64,000 nt of DNA, taken from Cytophagales bacterium (GTDB lineage: Bacteria; Bacteroidota; Bacteroidia; Cytophagales; Microscillaceae). Shown here in pieces: positions 54,219-61,711 of the stretch. Position 1 is the stretch's first letter. Every line of letters starts with the position of its first letter. The DNA lies in NCBI GenBank assembly GCA_013298075.1, contig JAAFJG010000007.1, forward strand, positions 51,705 to 115,704, read 5' to 3'. The notes beneath the pieces were generated by a model. The model made no database searches and was not told the origin of the DNA. It saw only the letters and a list, made by a program, of their open reading frames with translations. The translations under genes and the position numbers were made by a program.

Positions 54219-56246
54219 TTAAAATTTCTCCTCTTTCTCTTTGATAGACTCTCCTTCTTTTTCTTTTGCCTTCTGCTCTTCTTTCAAAGCACGTTTTTTT
54301 GATTTACTTTCACGTTTTACTTCGTCAAGTGTTTTGCGACTTGAGGCACGTAATTGAACTTTTTCGCCTGTTTCTTTATTTTTTATTTCGCCCACAGTCC
54401 AAACTTTTTCATATTCACGCGAACTATATTTAGGTTTTTTCTTTTTTTCTTTTTGATAATTAGCCAATTCAGAATATTTAACACGTCTTCCTGATTTGAA
54501 TCGAGTATTACTATAAGACGCATAACGATTTTGATTAGGAGCGCGATTAGGTCTGCTAAACATTCCTTTTGGTTTTTTAGGAATACGCAACGCATTTTTT
54601 CCACCCACAAAAGAGGCTGCCTGCTCGTTTTTCTTTTTATATAATTTTTGTTTATTCACATAAGGCGTATAACCTGAAAAGTTAGCAATTTCTTTATCCA
54701 TTCCACGCCTTTCCAAAGTTTTGCGTCTTAGTTTAGCAATAGAAATTTTAGCCGTTCCTTTTCCTGTAAAATTAGCCATTTGCTGGTCTTTTCTTTTATT
54801 TTCTGCCATTTTTCTATCAATTTTTGCTAAAGAAATGCCACCCGAATATTTTGCCATTTCTCTATCTTGTCTTTCAATTCTGGTTTTTCGAGAATTACTG
54901 ACAAGAATATTACCCGAAAAATCGGACATTTCTTTTTGTTTATTGAGATTATCGCGTCTTTTATTTCTTACTTTTGCAGCAGAAATACTTCCTGAATAAT
55001 TTGCTCTATTTTCATCTCCATCTTTTATTCTGTTCTCACGATTTTTATTGACAGCAATATTTCCTGAAAAATCGGACATTTCTTTTTGTTTATTCAAATT
55101 ATCACGTTTTTTATTTCTTACTTTTGCAGCAGAAATACTTCCTGAATAATTTGCTCTATTTTCATCTCCATCTTTTATTCTGTTCTCACGATTTTTATTG
55201 ACAGCAATATTTCCCGAAAAATCAGATATTTCTTTCTCTTCATTTATCCTATCACGTTTTTTATTTCTTACTTTTGCAGCAGAAATACTTCCTGAATAAT
55301 TTGCTCTATTTTCATCTCCATCTTTTATTCTATTGACACGATTTTTATTGACAGCAATATTTCCCGAAAAATCAGATATTTCTTTCTCTTCATTTATCCT
55401 ATCACGTTTTTTATTTTTTACTTTTGCAGCAGAAATAGTTCCCGAATAATTTGCCCTATTTTCATCTCCATCTTTTATTCTATTGTCACGATTTTTATTG
55501 ACAGCAATAATTCCACTATTATTGACAATTTCTTTATCGCGATTTCGGTTATCACGATTTTTGTTATCAACTTTATTTTTATTTACCGTTCCTGAATAAT
55601 TCGATCTTGTTTCAGTATTTTCACGGATTCTATTGTCACGATTTTTATTGATAGCAATGTTTCCACTATTATTAACAATTTCTTTATCATGATTTCGGTT
55701 ATCACGATTTTTGTTATCAACTTTATTTTTATTTACCGTTCCTGAATAATTTGACCTTGTTTCAGTGTTTTCACGGATTCTATTGTCACGATTTTTATTG
55801 ACAACAATATTCCCAGAACCATCGCCTTTTTCTTTATCAGCATTTCGATTGTCTCGATTTTTGTTTTCGAAATTATTTTTATTGATAGTTCCTTTATAAA
55901 CGTTTCTTTTGTTATCGTTATTTCTAATTCTATTTTCTCGGCTTTTATTTTGGATTACTTGTCCAGAAAGCCCGTTTTTTTCCTTGCCATTATTGATTTT
56001 TTTGTCTTCACTTGGCACAGCAGAGCCTTTAGAAATTTTGGTTGTTCCCTGGTCATTTCTTTTTTTGTTGATTTGTTTTCCTAAATAACCTGCTCTTTTT
56101 CTATCTACTTTTTTTTCTTGATTAGGTTTTGTTTCGATAGGATTTACCTTTTGTGCCAATAAAGAATAATTAGACAAACAAAATATAATAACCAAAAAAG
56201 AGGTTATTTTCAATGTATGATGTAAAAAAAGAGAATATATTTTCAT
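54219..56246 (-). CDS. Secreted basic protein with 50-residue tandem repeats
   Basis: 675-residue protein with a signal peptide (TSFLVIIFCLSNYSLLAQ). Residues ~100-470 are tandem repeats of 50 residues, each made of two related halves of about 25: an NYSGxIxxxKVxNKxRDxxN half and a DFSGNIAVNKNRxNRIxD half. The DNA period is exactly 150 bp. Further degenerate half-repeats (MANFTGKGTAKISIAKLRRK, IANFSGYTPYVNKQKLYKK) continue to ~550. The protein is extremely rich in Lys, Arg and Asn. The C-terminus has KKPKYSSREYEKVWTVGEIKN and a KE-rich tail. The SG dipeptide recurs once per half repeat. I recognise only a loose likeness to uncharacterised Cytophagales envelope proteins. A small lipoprotein gene lies 38 bp upstream on the same strand, likely an operon. 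Confidence 0.8.
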   Translation of the reverse strand: MKIYSLFLHHTLKITSFLVIIFCLSNYSLLAQKVNPIETKPNQEKKVDRKRAGYLGKQINKKRNDQGTTKISKGSAVPSEDKKINNGKEKNGLSGQVIQNKSRENRIRNNDNKRNVYKGTINKNNFENKNRDNRNADKEKGDGSGNIVVNKNRDNRIRENTETRSNYSGTVNKNKVDNKNRDNRNHDKEIVNNSGNIAINKNRDNRIRENTETRSNYSGTVNKNKVDNKNRDNRNRDKEIVNNSGIIAVNKNRDNRIKDGDENRANYSGTISAAKVKNKKRDRINEEKEISDFSGNIAVNKNRVNRIKDGDENRANYSGSISAAKVRNKKRDRINEEKEISDFSGNIAVNKNRENRIKDGDENRANYSGSISAAKVRNKKRDNLNKQKEMSDFSGNIAVNKNRENRIKDGDENRANYSGSISAAKVRNKRRDNLNKQKEMSDFSGNILVSNSRKTRIERQDREMAKYSGGISLAKIDRKMAENKRKDQQMANFTGKGTAKISIAKLRRKTLERRGMDKEIANFSGYTPYVNKQKLYKKKNEQAASFVGGKNALRIPKKPKGMFSRPNRAPNQNRYASYSNTRFKSGRRVKYSELANYQKEKKKKPKYSSREYEKVWTVGEIKNKETGEKVQLRASSRKTLDEVKRESKSKKRALKEEQKAKEKEGESIKEKEEKF
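54840..55890 (-). repeat. 150-bp tandem repeat array inside the secreted-protein gene
   Basis: The anchor CCTGAATAAT (or CCCGAATAAT) recurs at 54991, 55141, 55291, 55441, 55591 and 55741, always 150 bp apart. Central copies are nearly identical, outer copies more diverged, as expected for unequal crossing-over or slippage in the middle. Confidence 0.9.
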
Positions 56247-56284
56247 TTTTAGATTATTTTAAGACTGAAAATTACTAAAAAAAA

Positions 56285-56647
56285 TTATTTTGTTTTTTCA
56301 GACGAATTAAGTTTTGGCTTAGATTGTTTGGTATCCATACCCATTCCTACGCGTGGGTCTTGTCCAAAACCTCTATCAGTTAAATTATTATTTTTATTTT
56401 TCTTGACACGTCTTTTTCCTTTTATCAAACCTGTAGTTTTATCTCTTTTGACTTGAATATAGGTATCTTGTGCGTCCAATAACTTCAAACTTTGTCCACG
56501 CAATTCTTCTGCACTCATTGATTGTGCGTCTTGTTTACTGACCGTTCCTTTATGTCTATCTACGTATGCAGGACACAAAGCACGTTTTTGGCAAGATGTA
56601 GTTAATAAAATACCTACAAAAAATATATAAAATATTTGATTTTTCAT
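56285..56647 (-). CDS. Small lipoprotein next to the repeat protein
   Basis: 120-residue lipoprotein (signal FYIFFVGILLTTSCQKR, Cys ~19). The mature part begins CPAYVDRHKGTV and is basic (LIKGKRRVKKNKNNN), with no recognised domain. It lies 38 bp upstream of the repeat-protein gene on the same strand and ends with KPKLNSSEKTK. The pair is probably expressed together; the lipoprotein may anchor or chaperone the basic repeat protein, which is only a suggestion. Confidence 0.75.
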   Translation of the reverse strand: MKNQIFYIFFVGILLTTSCQKRALCPAYVDRHKGTVSKQDAQSMSAEELRGQSLKLLDAQDTYIQVKRDKTTGLIKGKRRVKKNKNNNLTDRGFGQDPRVGMGMDTKQSKPKLNSSEKTK

Positions 56648-56802
56648 ATTGATAATGATTTATATAATGATAACGTCAAAAACGATAAAAAGTTGTTATA
56701 AATGCTGTAAATATACGAAACAAAAGCAAAAATTCAATATTTTTGATACAAAAACATTGAATTTTTTGATACTTTTTTGATACTTTCTTAATATCTACAA
56801 AA

Positions 56803-56832
56803 AAAATGCTACTTTTTTCAAAATAGCATTTT
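56803..56832 (-). terminator. Terminator of the OmpH-like gene
   Basis: AAAATGCTA (56803-56811) pairs with TAGCATTTT (56824-56832); on the minus strand it is followed by a T-run. Confidence 0.65.
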
Positions 56833-56839
56833 CTTTTCA

Positions 56840-57463
56840 TTATTTTTTAGTTTGATTTTTATAATCTTCATTCAAACCTTTTATGATTTCGTCAGTAATT
56901 TCATAACTTGATTGTGCATAAGTCAAACCCACCGTAAAATTTGTTTTCGAATACGCATAAATCATCGAATAACCGTTTGCTTCTGCATATTTTTTCAAAA
57001 ATTCTGCAATATTATCGACCATTTTTTCGGCTATTTTTTGTTCTTTTTTCATCATTTCATTTTCTTGAGATTGACCATATTGCATCAATTCCTTTTCTTT
57101 CATCATCAATCCTTGTTTGGTTTCTTCAATTTTTTGTTGTGTCATAGTAGCGGCACTATTTTGAAAAGAAACAACGGCATTTTCTAATGCACCTTTACGA
57201 GCATTCAGATCAGATTGTATAATTCTTCCTTCGTTTTCACTGGTTTTTTTAGCATTAATATAATAAGTATATTTTGACATTAATGAATCTACGTTATAAT
57301 AAGCAATTTTTGCTTCACTATTTTTGTTATCTTTGTTGCTTACTTTGATAGGAGCAGCATTTTTAGGAGTATTATTATTAGAATTGCCTTTTGTAAAATG
57401 TAAAATATATAAAACAACAAGGGCTATTGCTAATACAATTTGAGTAATTTGTGATGTTTTCAC
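56840..57463 (-). CDS. OmpH/Skp-like periplasmic chaperone
   Basis: 207-residue protein with an N-terminal hydrophobic segment (IVLAIALVVLYILHF) that acts as a signal or anchor, then an OmpH domain. IAYYNVDSLMSKYTYYINAKK starts it, a long helical hairpin follows (about 70-165, charged coiled coil), and it closes with YAEANGYSMIYAYSK...VGLTYAQSSYEITDEIIKGLNEDY. Skp/OmpH binds unfolded outer-membrane proteins in the periplasm. Members here often precede bamA, but no bamA is adjacent. It has its own promoter and terminator. Confidence 0.88.
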   Translation of the reverse strand: MKTSQITQIVLAIALVVLYILHFTKGNSNNNTPKNAAPIKVSNKDNKNSEAKIAYYNVDSLMSKYTYYINAKKTSENEGRIIQSDLNARKGALENAVVSFQNSAATMTQQKIEETKQGLMMKEKELMQYGQSQENEMMKKEQKIAEKMVDNIAEFLKKYAEANGYSMIYAYSKTNFTVGLTYAQSSYEITDEIIKGLNEDYKNQTKK

Positions 57464-57510
57464 TTTGATTTTTATTTTTTATTAAAATATTTGAAAATTA
57501 TTTTGAGGTG

Positions 57511-57539
57511 CAAATATAGTGATATATTTTTGAAAACAA
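57511..57539 (-). promoter_or_regulatory. Promoter of the OmpH-like gene
   Basis: Minus strand TTG (57539-57537), 18 bp, TATATTTG (57518-57511) followed by CACC. Confidence 0.7.
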
Positions 57540-57619
57540 AATATTTTTTGCCTATAAATAGATTTTGCATAGCAAATAAAAAAATATTTTTGCTATGCAA
57601 AATGAAAAATTTATTTTTT

Positions 57620-57765
57620 GGAATCTATTTTTTGAATTGCCTCCAGATTTATCTGGAGGATAATATAAAATTAAATCGTTGGATTTAGCCGAAATTTTCA
57701 TACTTCTCAAATTGATACTTTTCTATATTTTTAAAATAAATGACATTAATAATCTCTCAAAAACC
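57620..57765 (+). repeat. Family 1 element, copy 8 (left end truncated)
   Basis: Holds CCTCCAGATTTATCTGGAGG, TTGGATTTAGCCGAA, the TTGATACTTTTCTATATTTT block and the right end ...CTCAAAAACC, but no recognisable GGTTCTTAGG left end. It fills the gap between the OmpH-like and second LRR genes. Confidence 0.75.
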
Positions 57766-57784
57766 ATTTTATTTTCTTGATTTT

Positions 57785-58681
57785 CTAAAAATCAACATCC
57801 ACATTAGCAATGATTTTTTTGAGTTCTTTTTTTTCTGTTTCTGTTAATTTGTTGCCTTGCAAATTCAAATTTTTTAAATTACTTAGGTGCGAAATCGCAT
57901 TGGGTACGTGTACGATGCCCATATTTCTCATTTCTAATCGCCTTAAATTTTTCATTTTTCCGACCAATTCCAAAGAAGGTCTGATAGATAAAGTAGTATT
58001 TCGACTAATATCAAAAGTTTCCAAACTATCTAATTGCGTTACTGATTTGGGCAATTCGCTCAAAGCATTGCTACCAGCACGCAATATTTTAAGATGTTTT
58101 AATTTAGTAAGTTCATCAGGAAGTCTAATAATTTTATTATCCGTAATATCTAATTCTTGTAAAGCCACAATACTTCCCACTTCTTGAAACAAAGAAACTA
58201 ATTGATTACCACTTAAATCTAATTGTTTTAAATAAGTTAAATTGCCTACGCGTGGCGTAATTTTGGTAATTTGATTTTTTCTAAGATATAAATATTGTAA
58301 TTTATTTAGATTTTGAATTTCGTTAGGAATATCTTGCAAACGATTATTTTGCAAATCTAAAATTTGTAAATTTGTTAATAAAGCAATATCTTTCGGAAAA
58401 TGTTTGAGATGTTGTCCTGATAAATCTAAAATTTTTACGTCATTCGGTTGTTTCAATGCTTCATCTAAATCTGTATATCTTTTTTGTTTTTCTAATTCAG
58501 ACCAAGAAAGCATGTCTTTGGGCAAAGCATCACTACTAACTCCCATATCTTTGATAGCAGAAGGAAGTTTAACAGCATTAAATAAATTAGGATTAAAAAC
58601 CACATAAGCAATTCCTCCCAATACTAACAAAGGAAAAACTACTCTAAAAAGTATGTTTGCATCTTTTTTTCTATCTGACAT
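57785..58681 (-). CDS. Membrane-anchored leucine-rich repeat protein
   Basis: 298-residue protein with one N-terminal membrane helix (ILFRVVFPLLVLGGIAYVVF) and then about nine leucine-rich repeats of 23 residues (LQILDLQNNRLQDIPNEIQNLNK type) from ~75 to 285. The outer part would face the periplasm. No C-terminal barrel as in the LRR protein at 13179. LRRs usually bind other proteins; the partner is unknown. Transcribed leftward between the beta-barrel gene and the OmpH-like gene, with a terminator between it and the barrel gene. Confidence 0.8.
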   Translation of the reverse strand: MSDRKKDANILFRVVFPLLVLGGIAYVVFNPNLFNAVKLPSAIKDMGVSSDALPKDMLSWSELEKQKRYTDLDEALKQPNDVKILDLSGQHLKHFPKDIALLTNLQILDLQNNRLQDIPNEIQNLNKLQYLYLRKNQITKITPRVGNLTYLKQLDLSGNQLVSLFQEVGSIVALQELDITDNKIIRLPDELTKLKHLKILRAGSNALSELPKSVTQLDSLETFDISRNTTLSIRPSLELVGKMKNLRRLEMRNMGIVHVPNAISHLSNLKNLNLQGNKLTETEKKELKKIIANVDVDF

Positions 58682-58758
58682 TTTTTTATTTTTTTAAATA
58701 ATTTGATGTTTTTTTTAGTTTTTTAGTTTGATTTTTTAAAATTTATTAGATACAAGCA

Positions 58759-58791
58759 AAACCTATTAGATTTTTGAAGTCTAATAGGTTT
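58759..58791 (-). terminator. Terminator of the beta-barrel gene
   Basis: AAACCTATTAGA (58759-58770) and TCTAATAGGTTT (58780-58791) form a perfect 12-bp stem after the gene ending at 58824. Confidence 0.7.
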
Positions 58792-58823
58792 AAAGTCATT
58801 ATTTTTTTGTGAATATAGATAAA

Positions 58824-59744
58824 TTAGAAATAAAATAATAAATTGATATTTCCATTCAAATTATCTAAACCTACTCCAATTTGAAGTCTGCTATATTCTG
58901 CATCATACACATCTGCTTTCACATCTTTCGCTGAACTGCTCGCAGCGTCCCAAATTTGAGTCGTTGTACTTCCTTTTCCTGCTGTTACGGCTGTAAAAGC
59001 ATATCCAAATTCTGCACCGATTGACATTTTGGCAGCAAAAAAGTATTCTACGCCTACAAATCCACGCAAACCAACCATAAATTTATTGCCAAATTTTGAT
59101 TCTTTTAGGCGTGCTGCGCTAGCACCAGAAGAAAATGCATTAAAATTGGTCGTAGAATTGGGTGCTTGAAATTGAGTAGTCATTTCGTTGCCATAAGAAA
59201 TTTTTTGTCTTGTGGCTGCATACCCAATTAAAAATTCACCCCCATAAAAACCTTGCACACGTCCTGCACCTTTGCGTTTTTCGATACCAAACGCTAATAA
59301 AATTCCTGTGTTAGAAGAGGTACGTGTATCAGTTACATAATTAGGAAATGAAGGAGCAGGTAATTCATTTTTTATCACTGCATTTTTATCACTGACCGAA
59401 CCAATATTGAGTTGAAAACGACCACGATAAAAAGTGGTTTCGTCTTTTACATATTTTCCAAATAATGCTAAATTATTAAATGGATTTTGCGTAAAACTAT
59501 TTGTTGGAGCTTGATTGCTACCTGCTTGATTGAAAAAATTACCTAAGTAATTAAAGAAAGGATTGGCAGAAATACCTAAACCCCATTCTCCTTCTTCAGG
59601 CAAAATAAGTACACCTTCAGACGATTCAAGTGATGCGCCTCCGTTAGTTTTTTCTTCTTTTTTTTCCTCTTTTTTCTCGTCTTGTGCAGATACTACTCCA
59701 AAACATAATGAGAATGCTAAAAGCGTTACAAATATTTTTTTCAT
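58824..59744 (-). CDS. Outer-membrane beta-barrel protein
   Basis: 306-residue protein with signal MKKIFVTLLAFSLCFGVVSA, an acidic/basic linker (QDEKKEEKKEEKTNGG) and a beta-barrel pattern of aromatic, glycine-rich strands (GEWGLGISANPFFNYLGNFF, YRGRFQLNIGSVSD, GFYGGEFLIGYAATR, MSIGAEFGYAFTAV, and the terminal INLLFYF ending in Phe). It resembles the general porin/OMP_b-brl class of Bacteroidota. Specific function unknown. A minus-strand terminator follows. Confidence 0.8.
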   Translation of the reverse strand: MKKIFVTLLAFSLCFGVVSAQDEKKEEKKEEKTNGGASLESSEGVLILPEEGEWGLGISANPFFNYLGNFFNQAGSNQAPTNSFTQNPFNNLALFGKYVKDETTFYRGRFQLNIGSVSDKNAVIKNELPAPSFPNYVTDTRTSSNTGILLAFGIEKRKGAGRVQGFYGGEFLIGYAATRQKISYGNEMTTQFQAPNSTTNFNAFSSGASAARLKESKFGNKFMVGLRGFVGVEYFFAAKMSIGAEFGYAFTAVTAGKGSTTTQIWDAASSSAKDVKADVYDAEYSRLQIGVGLDNLNGNINLLFYF

Positions 59745-59870
59745 AGAAAATATTTAGATTTTAAGTTAAAAATTTATTTGTTATTCAAAAATTCAATTAG
59801 TGTGCCATTTTTAAAAATAACAGAATTTTAACCTAATTATTTGATGCAAATTTTTATTTTTATTATTTTT

Positions 59871-60329
59871 TTAAAAATATAACCTCACCAAAGACTCCGC
59901 CACGCAAGCAGGTTTTTCTTGTCCTTCTATTTCAAAAACACAATTTACAGTGATTTGAACTCCCAATCCATTCTGAACTTCTTCTACTTCCAATAAATTG
60001 GCTTTCAATCTCACTTTGCTATTCACCAAAACAGGTGCCGTAAATCGAACTTTATTTGTGCCATAATTGATGCCCATTTTTACGCCTTTGATTTCCCAAA
60101 TTTTATCTAATAAAACAGGCATCAAAGAAAGCGTTAAAAAACCGTGTGCAATCGTCGTTCCCATAGGCGTAAATTTTGCCATCTCAGGATTGACATGAAT
60201 AAATTGATAATCACCTGTTGCCTCTGCAAAAAGATTGATACGAGCTTGGTCTATCAAAAGCCAATCAGAAACGCCTAAATCTTGTCCTTTTTTAGCAAAA
60301 AGTTCTTCTTTTCCTTGAATAATTAACAT
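59871..60329 (-). CDS. MaoC family (R)-specific enoyl-CoA hydratase
   Basis: 152-residue hot-dog-fold hydratase. The MaoC/PhaJ signature is present: SDWLLIDQARINLFAEATGDYQFIHVNPEMAKFTPMGTTIAHGFLTLSLMPVLL, including the catalytic Asp and His of the hydratase-2 motif (D-x5-H in GDYQFIHVN). It adds water to trans-2-enoyl-CoA to give (R)-3-hydroxyacyl-CoA, feeding fatty-acid or polyhydroxyalkanoate metabolism. It lies 20 bp behind the outer-membrane protein gene at 60350 on the same strand and is probably cotranscribed with it. Confidence 0.9.
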   Translation of the reverse strand: MLIIQGKEELFAKKGQDLGVSDWLLIDQARINLFAEATGDYQFIHVNPEMAKFTPMGTTIAHGFLTLSLMPVLLDKIWEIKGVKMGINYGTNKVRFTAPVLVNSKVRLKANLLEVEEVQNGLGVQITVNCVFEIEGQEKPACVAESLVRLYF

Positions 60330-60349
60330 TTTTGTATTTTTTATATGAT

Positions 60350-61060
60350 TTAAAAATTATAAAATCCACCTAAATTAACAGTCAAAACATTCGCATAACT
60401 TTTCTTTTCTGGAACTGCAATGCCGTTTAATTTCAAATTTAAGTCTATATTAACGTGTTTATTGATAAAATAAGCACAACCCACCACAGGTGCTACGCCA
60501 AAATTAGTCGCATTTCCATTCAATTCTATTACGCCCAACGTAGAGAATGCAGGTTGTCTAGCCAAAACAGCGAATCTTCCTAAATCTAATTTGATATTTT
60601 CTGTATCTCGTACATATATGCCCACATCACAACCCACATAAGGTCTAATTTTTTCAGTTAAAATATGATATTCGAAACCTATATTGATCATATAAAAATT
60701 AACTTTGGGTACTTTTATTCTTTCACTTTCAGGACTTTGAAGATTTAAAAGAGCAATTAAATCAGACGTATTTTTGCTCAAACCGATTGCTTCTGCGAAC
60801 TTTCCTAAGTCATCGCCTGCACGCCCAAACGCCAAAAAACTTATATTTTGTGTAAATACCCAACGTTTATTGATTTGATATTTACTTGTTAGGCTTGCTC
60901 CGTAGCCATTTTTATTGATAGTTCCAAAATCTCCCATAGGGATTCCGTAATTAAAACTTGCTCCGATTCTAAATTTTTTAGTGGATTTTTCTTCTTGTGC
61001 TGATGCAATAGAAGAATAAGCAAATAAAAATATTGCTAAAAAATGTATTATTTTTTTCAT
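60350..61060 (-). CDS. Outer-membrane beta-barrel protein, 236 residues
   Basis: Signal peptide (MKKIIHFLAIFLFAYSSIASAQ) then an eight-strand-like barrel: FRIGASFNYGIPMGDF, GYGASLTSKYQINKRWVFTQNISFLAFG, VNFYMINIGFEYHIL, IRPYVGCDVGIYV, and the end VLTVNLGGFYNF with C-terminal Phe. OMP_b-brl type, function unknown. A -7-like TAACTTTG on the minus strand (61072-61065) ends only about five bases before the ATG, so the transcript could be leaderless. Confidence 0.82.
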   Translation of the reverse strand: MKKIIHFLAIFLFAYSSIASAQEEKSTKKFRIGASFNYGIPMGDFGTINKNGYGASLTSKYQINKRWVFTQNISFLAFGRAGDDLGKFAEAIGLSKNTSDLIALLNLQSPESERIKVPKVNFYMINIGFEYHILTEKIRPYVGCDVGIYVRDTENIKLDLGRFAVLARQPAFSTLGVIELNGNATNFGVAPVVGCAYFINKHVNIDLNLKLNGIAVPEKKSYANVLTVNLGGFYNF

Positions 61061-61064
61061 AATA

Positions 61065-61072
61065 CAAAGTTA
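61065..61072 (-). promoter_or_regulatory. -7 element close to the start codon
   Basis: Minus strand TAACTTTG, ending 4 bp before the ATG at 61060. No -33 TTG is clear. If used, little or no leader remains. Confidence 0.4.
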
Positions 61073-61099
61073 GTATATTTTTTTGAGATTAACGAATAG

Positions 61100-61145
61100 A
61101 TTCTTAGAAAATTATTGTGGAATTATTTTTAGCATTTATATCTTT
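61100..61145 (-). repeat. Family 1 end fragment
   Basis: GATTCTTAGAAAATTATTG followed by TGGAATTATTTTTAGC matches the minus-strand reading of the right terminus of the complete elements. It sits 30 bp from a family 2 element. Confidence 0.55.
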
Positions 61146-61174
61146 TAAATTTTGATGATTTTTTTTATGCTATT

Positions 61175-61479
61175 TAGGGACTAAATAAAAAATAATATAC
61201 CTAAAAAAACTCCCTCACCTTCGGGGAGGGCTGGGGTCAGTGTTGTTAAATTCTTTTTTTTTAACAAATAAAATAGAAATTAACTTGTATAATATTCTGT
61301 AAAAAATCTATAATTTTTTGAAAATGTTATAGATTTGGCAAATTATATTTTGATTTGTAAAATAATTTACCTGACAAATATTAGAACTTAACAACACCGA
61401 CCCTAACCCTCCCCAGCTGTGAGGGAACTAAAAATAAGTTTTTTTGAGTGGGTAATTTATTTTTTAGATGTTCCCTTAA
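61175..61479 (+). repeat. Family 2 element, long copy with GC-rich arms
   Basis: Left end TAGGGACTAAATAAAAAATA then CTCCCTCACCTTCGGGGAGG and GCTGGGGT. The right arm mirrors it (ACCCTAACCCTCCCCAGC, GTGAGGGAACT) and ends TAGATGTTCCCTTAA. A second inner inverted pair, CAGTGTTGTTAA and TTAACAACACCG, encloses about 130 bp of AT-rich sequence. No open reading frame. 61480-61711 holds nothing recognised. Confidence 0.8.
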
Positions 61480-61711
61480 GTCATTTTTGGAATTTATCAA
61501 TAAATATATTGATTTTAAAGACTCTTTATGATTTTACTTAAAAGATAATTTGTAACTTCTGTTCTATGTAAAAAAGTGTATATTTTTAAAAAAATATTTA
61601 GAAATTTGGACTTTTTTTGCTAATTTTTCTAGTAAATTATTAAAGAGCCAAAAAAAATAAGTTGCCAAGTAAATTTAGCCTTGACAACTCAAAAATTATG
61701 TAATAAAAAAT

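Noticed and set aside
54840..55890. Regular 150-bp repeats considered as a CRISPR array
   Set aside because: Units are contiguous, with no unique spacers, and keep one open reading frame with a signal peptide, so they are coding tandem repeats.
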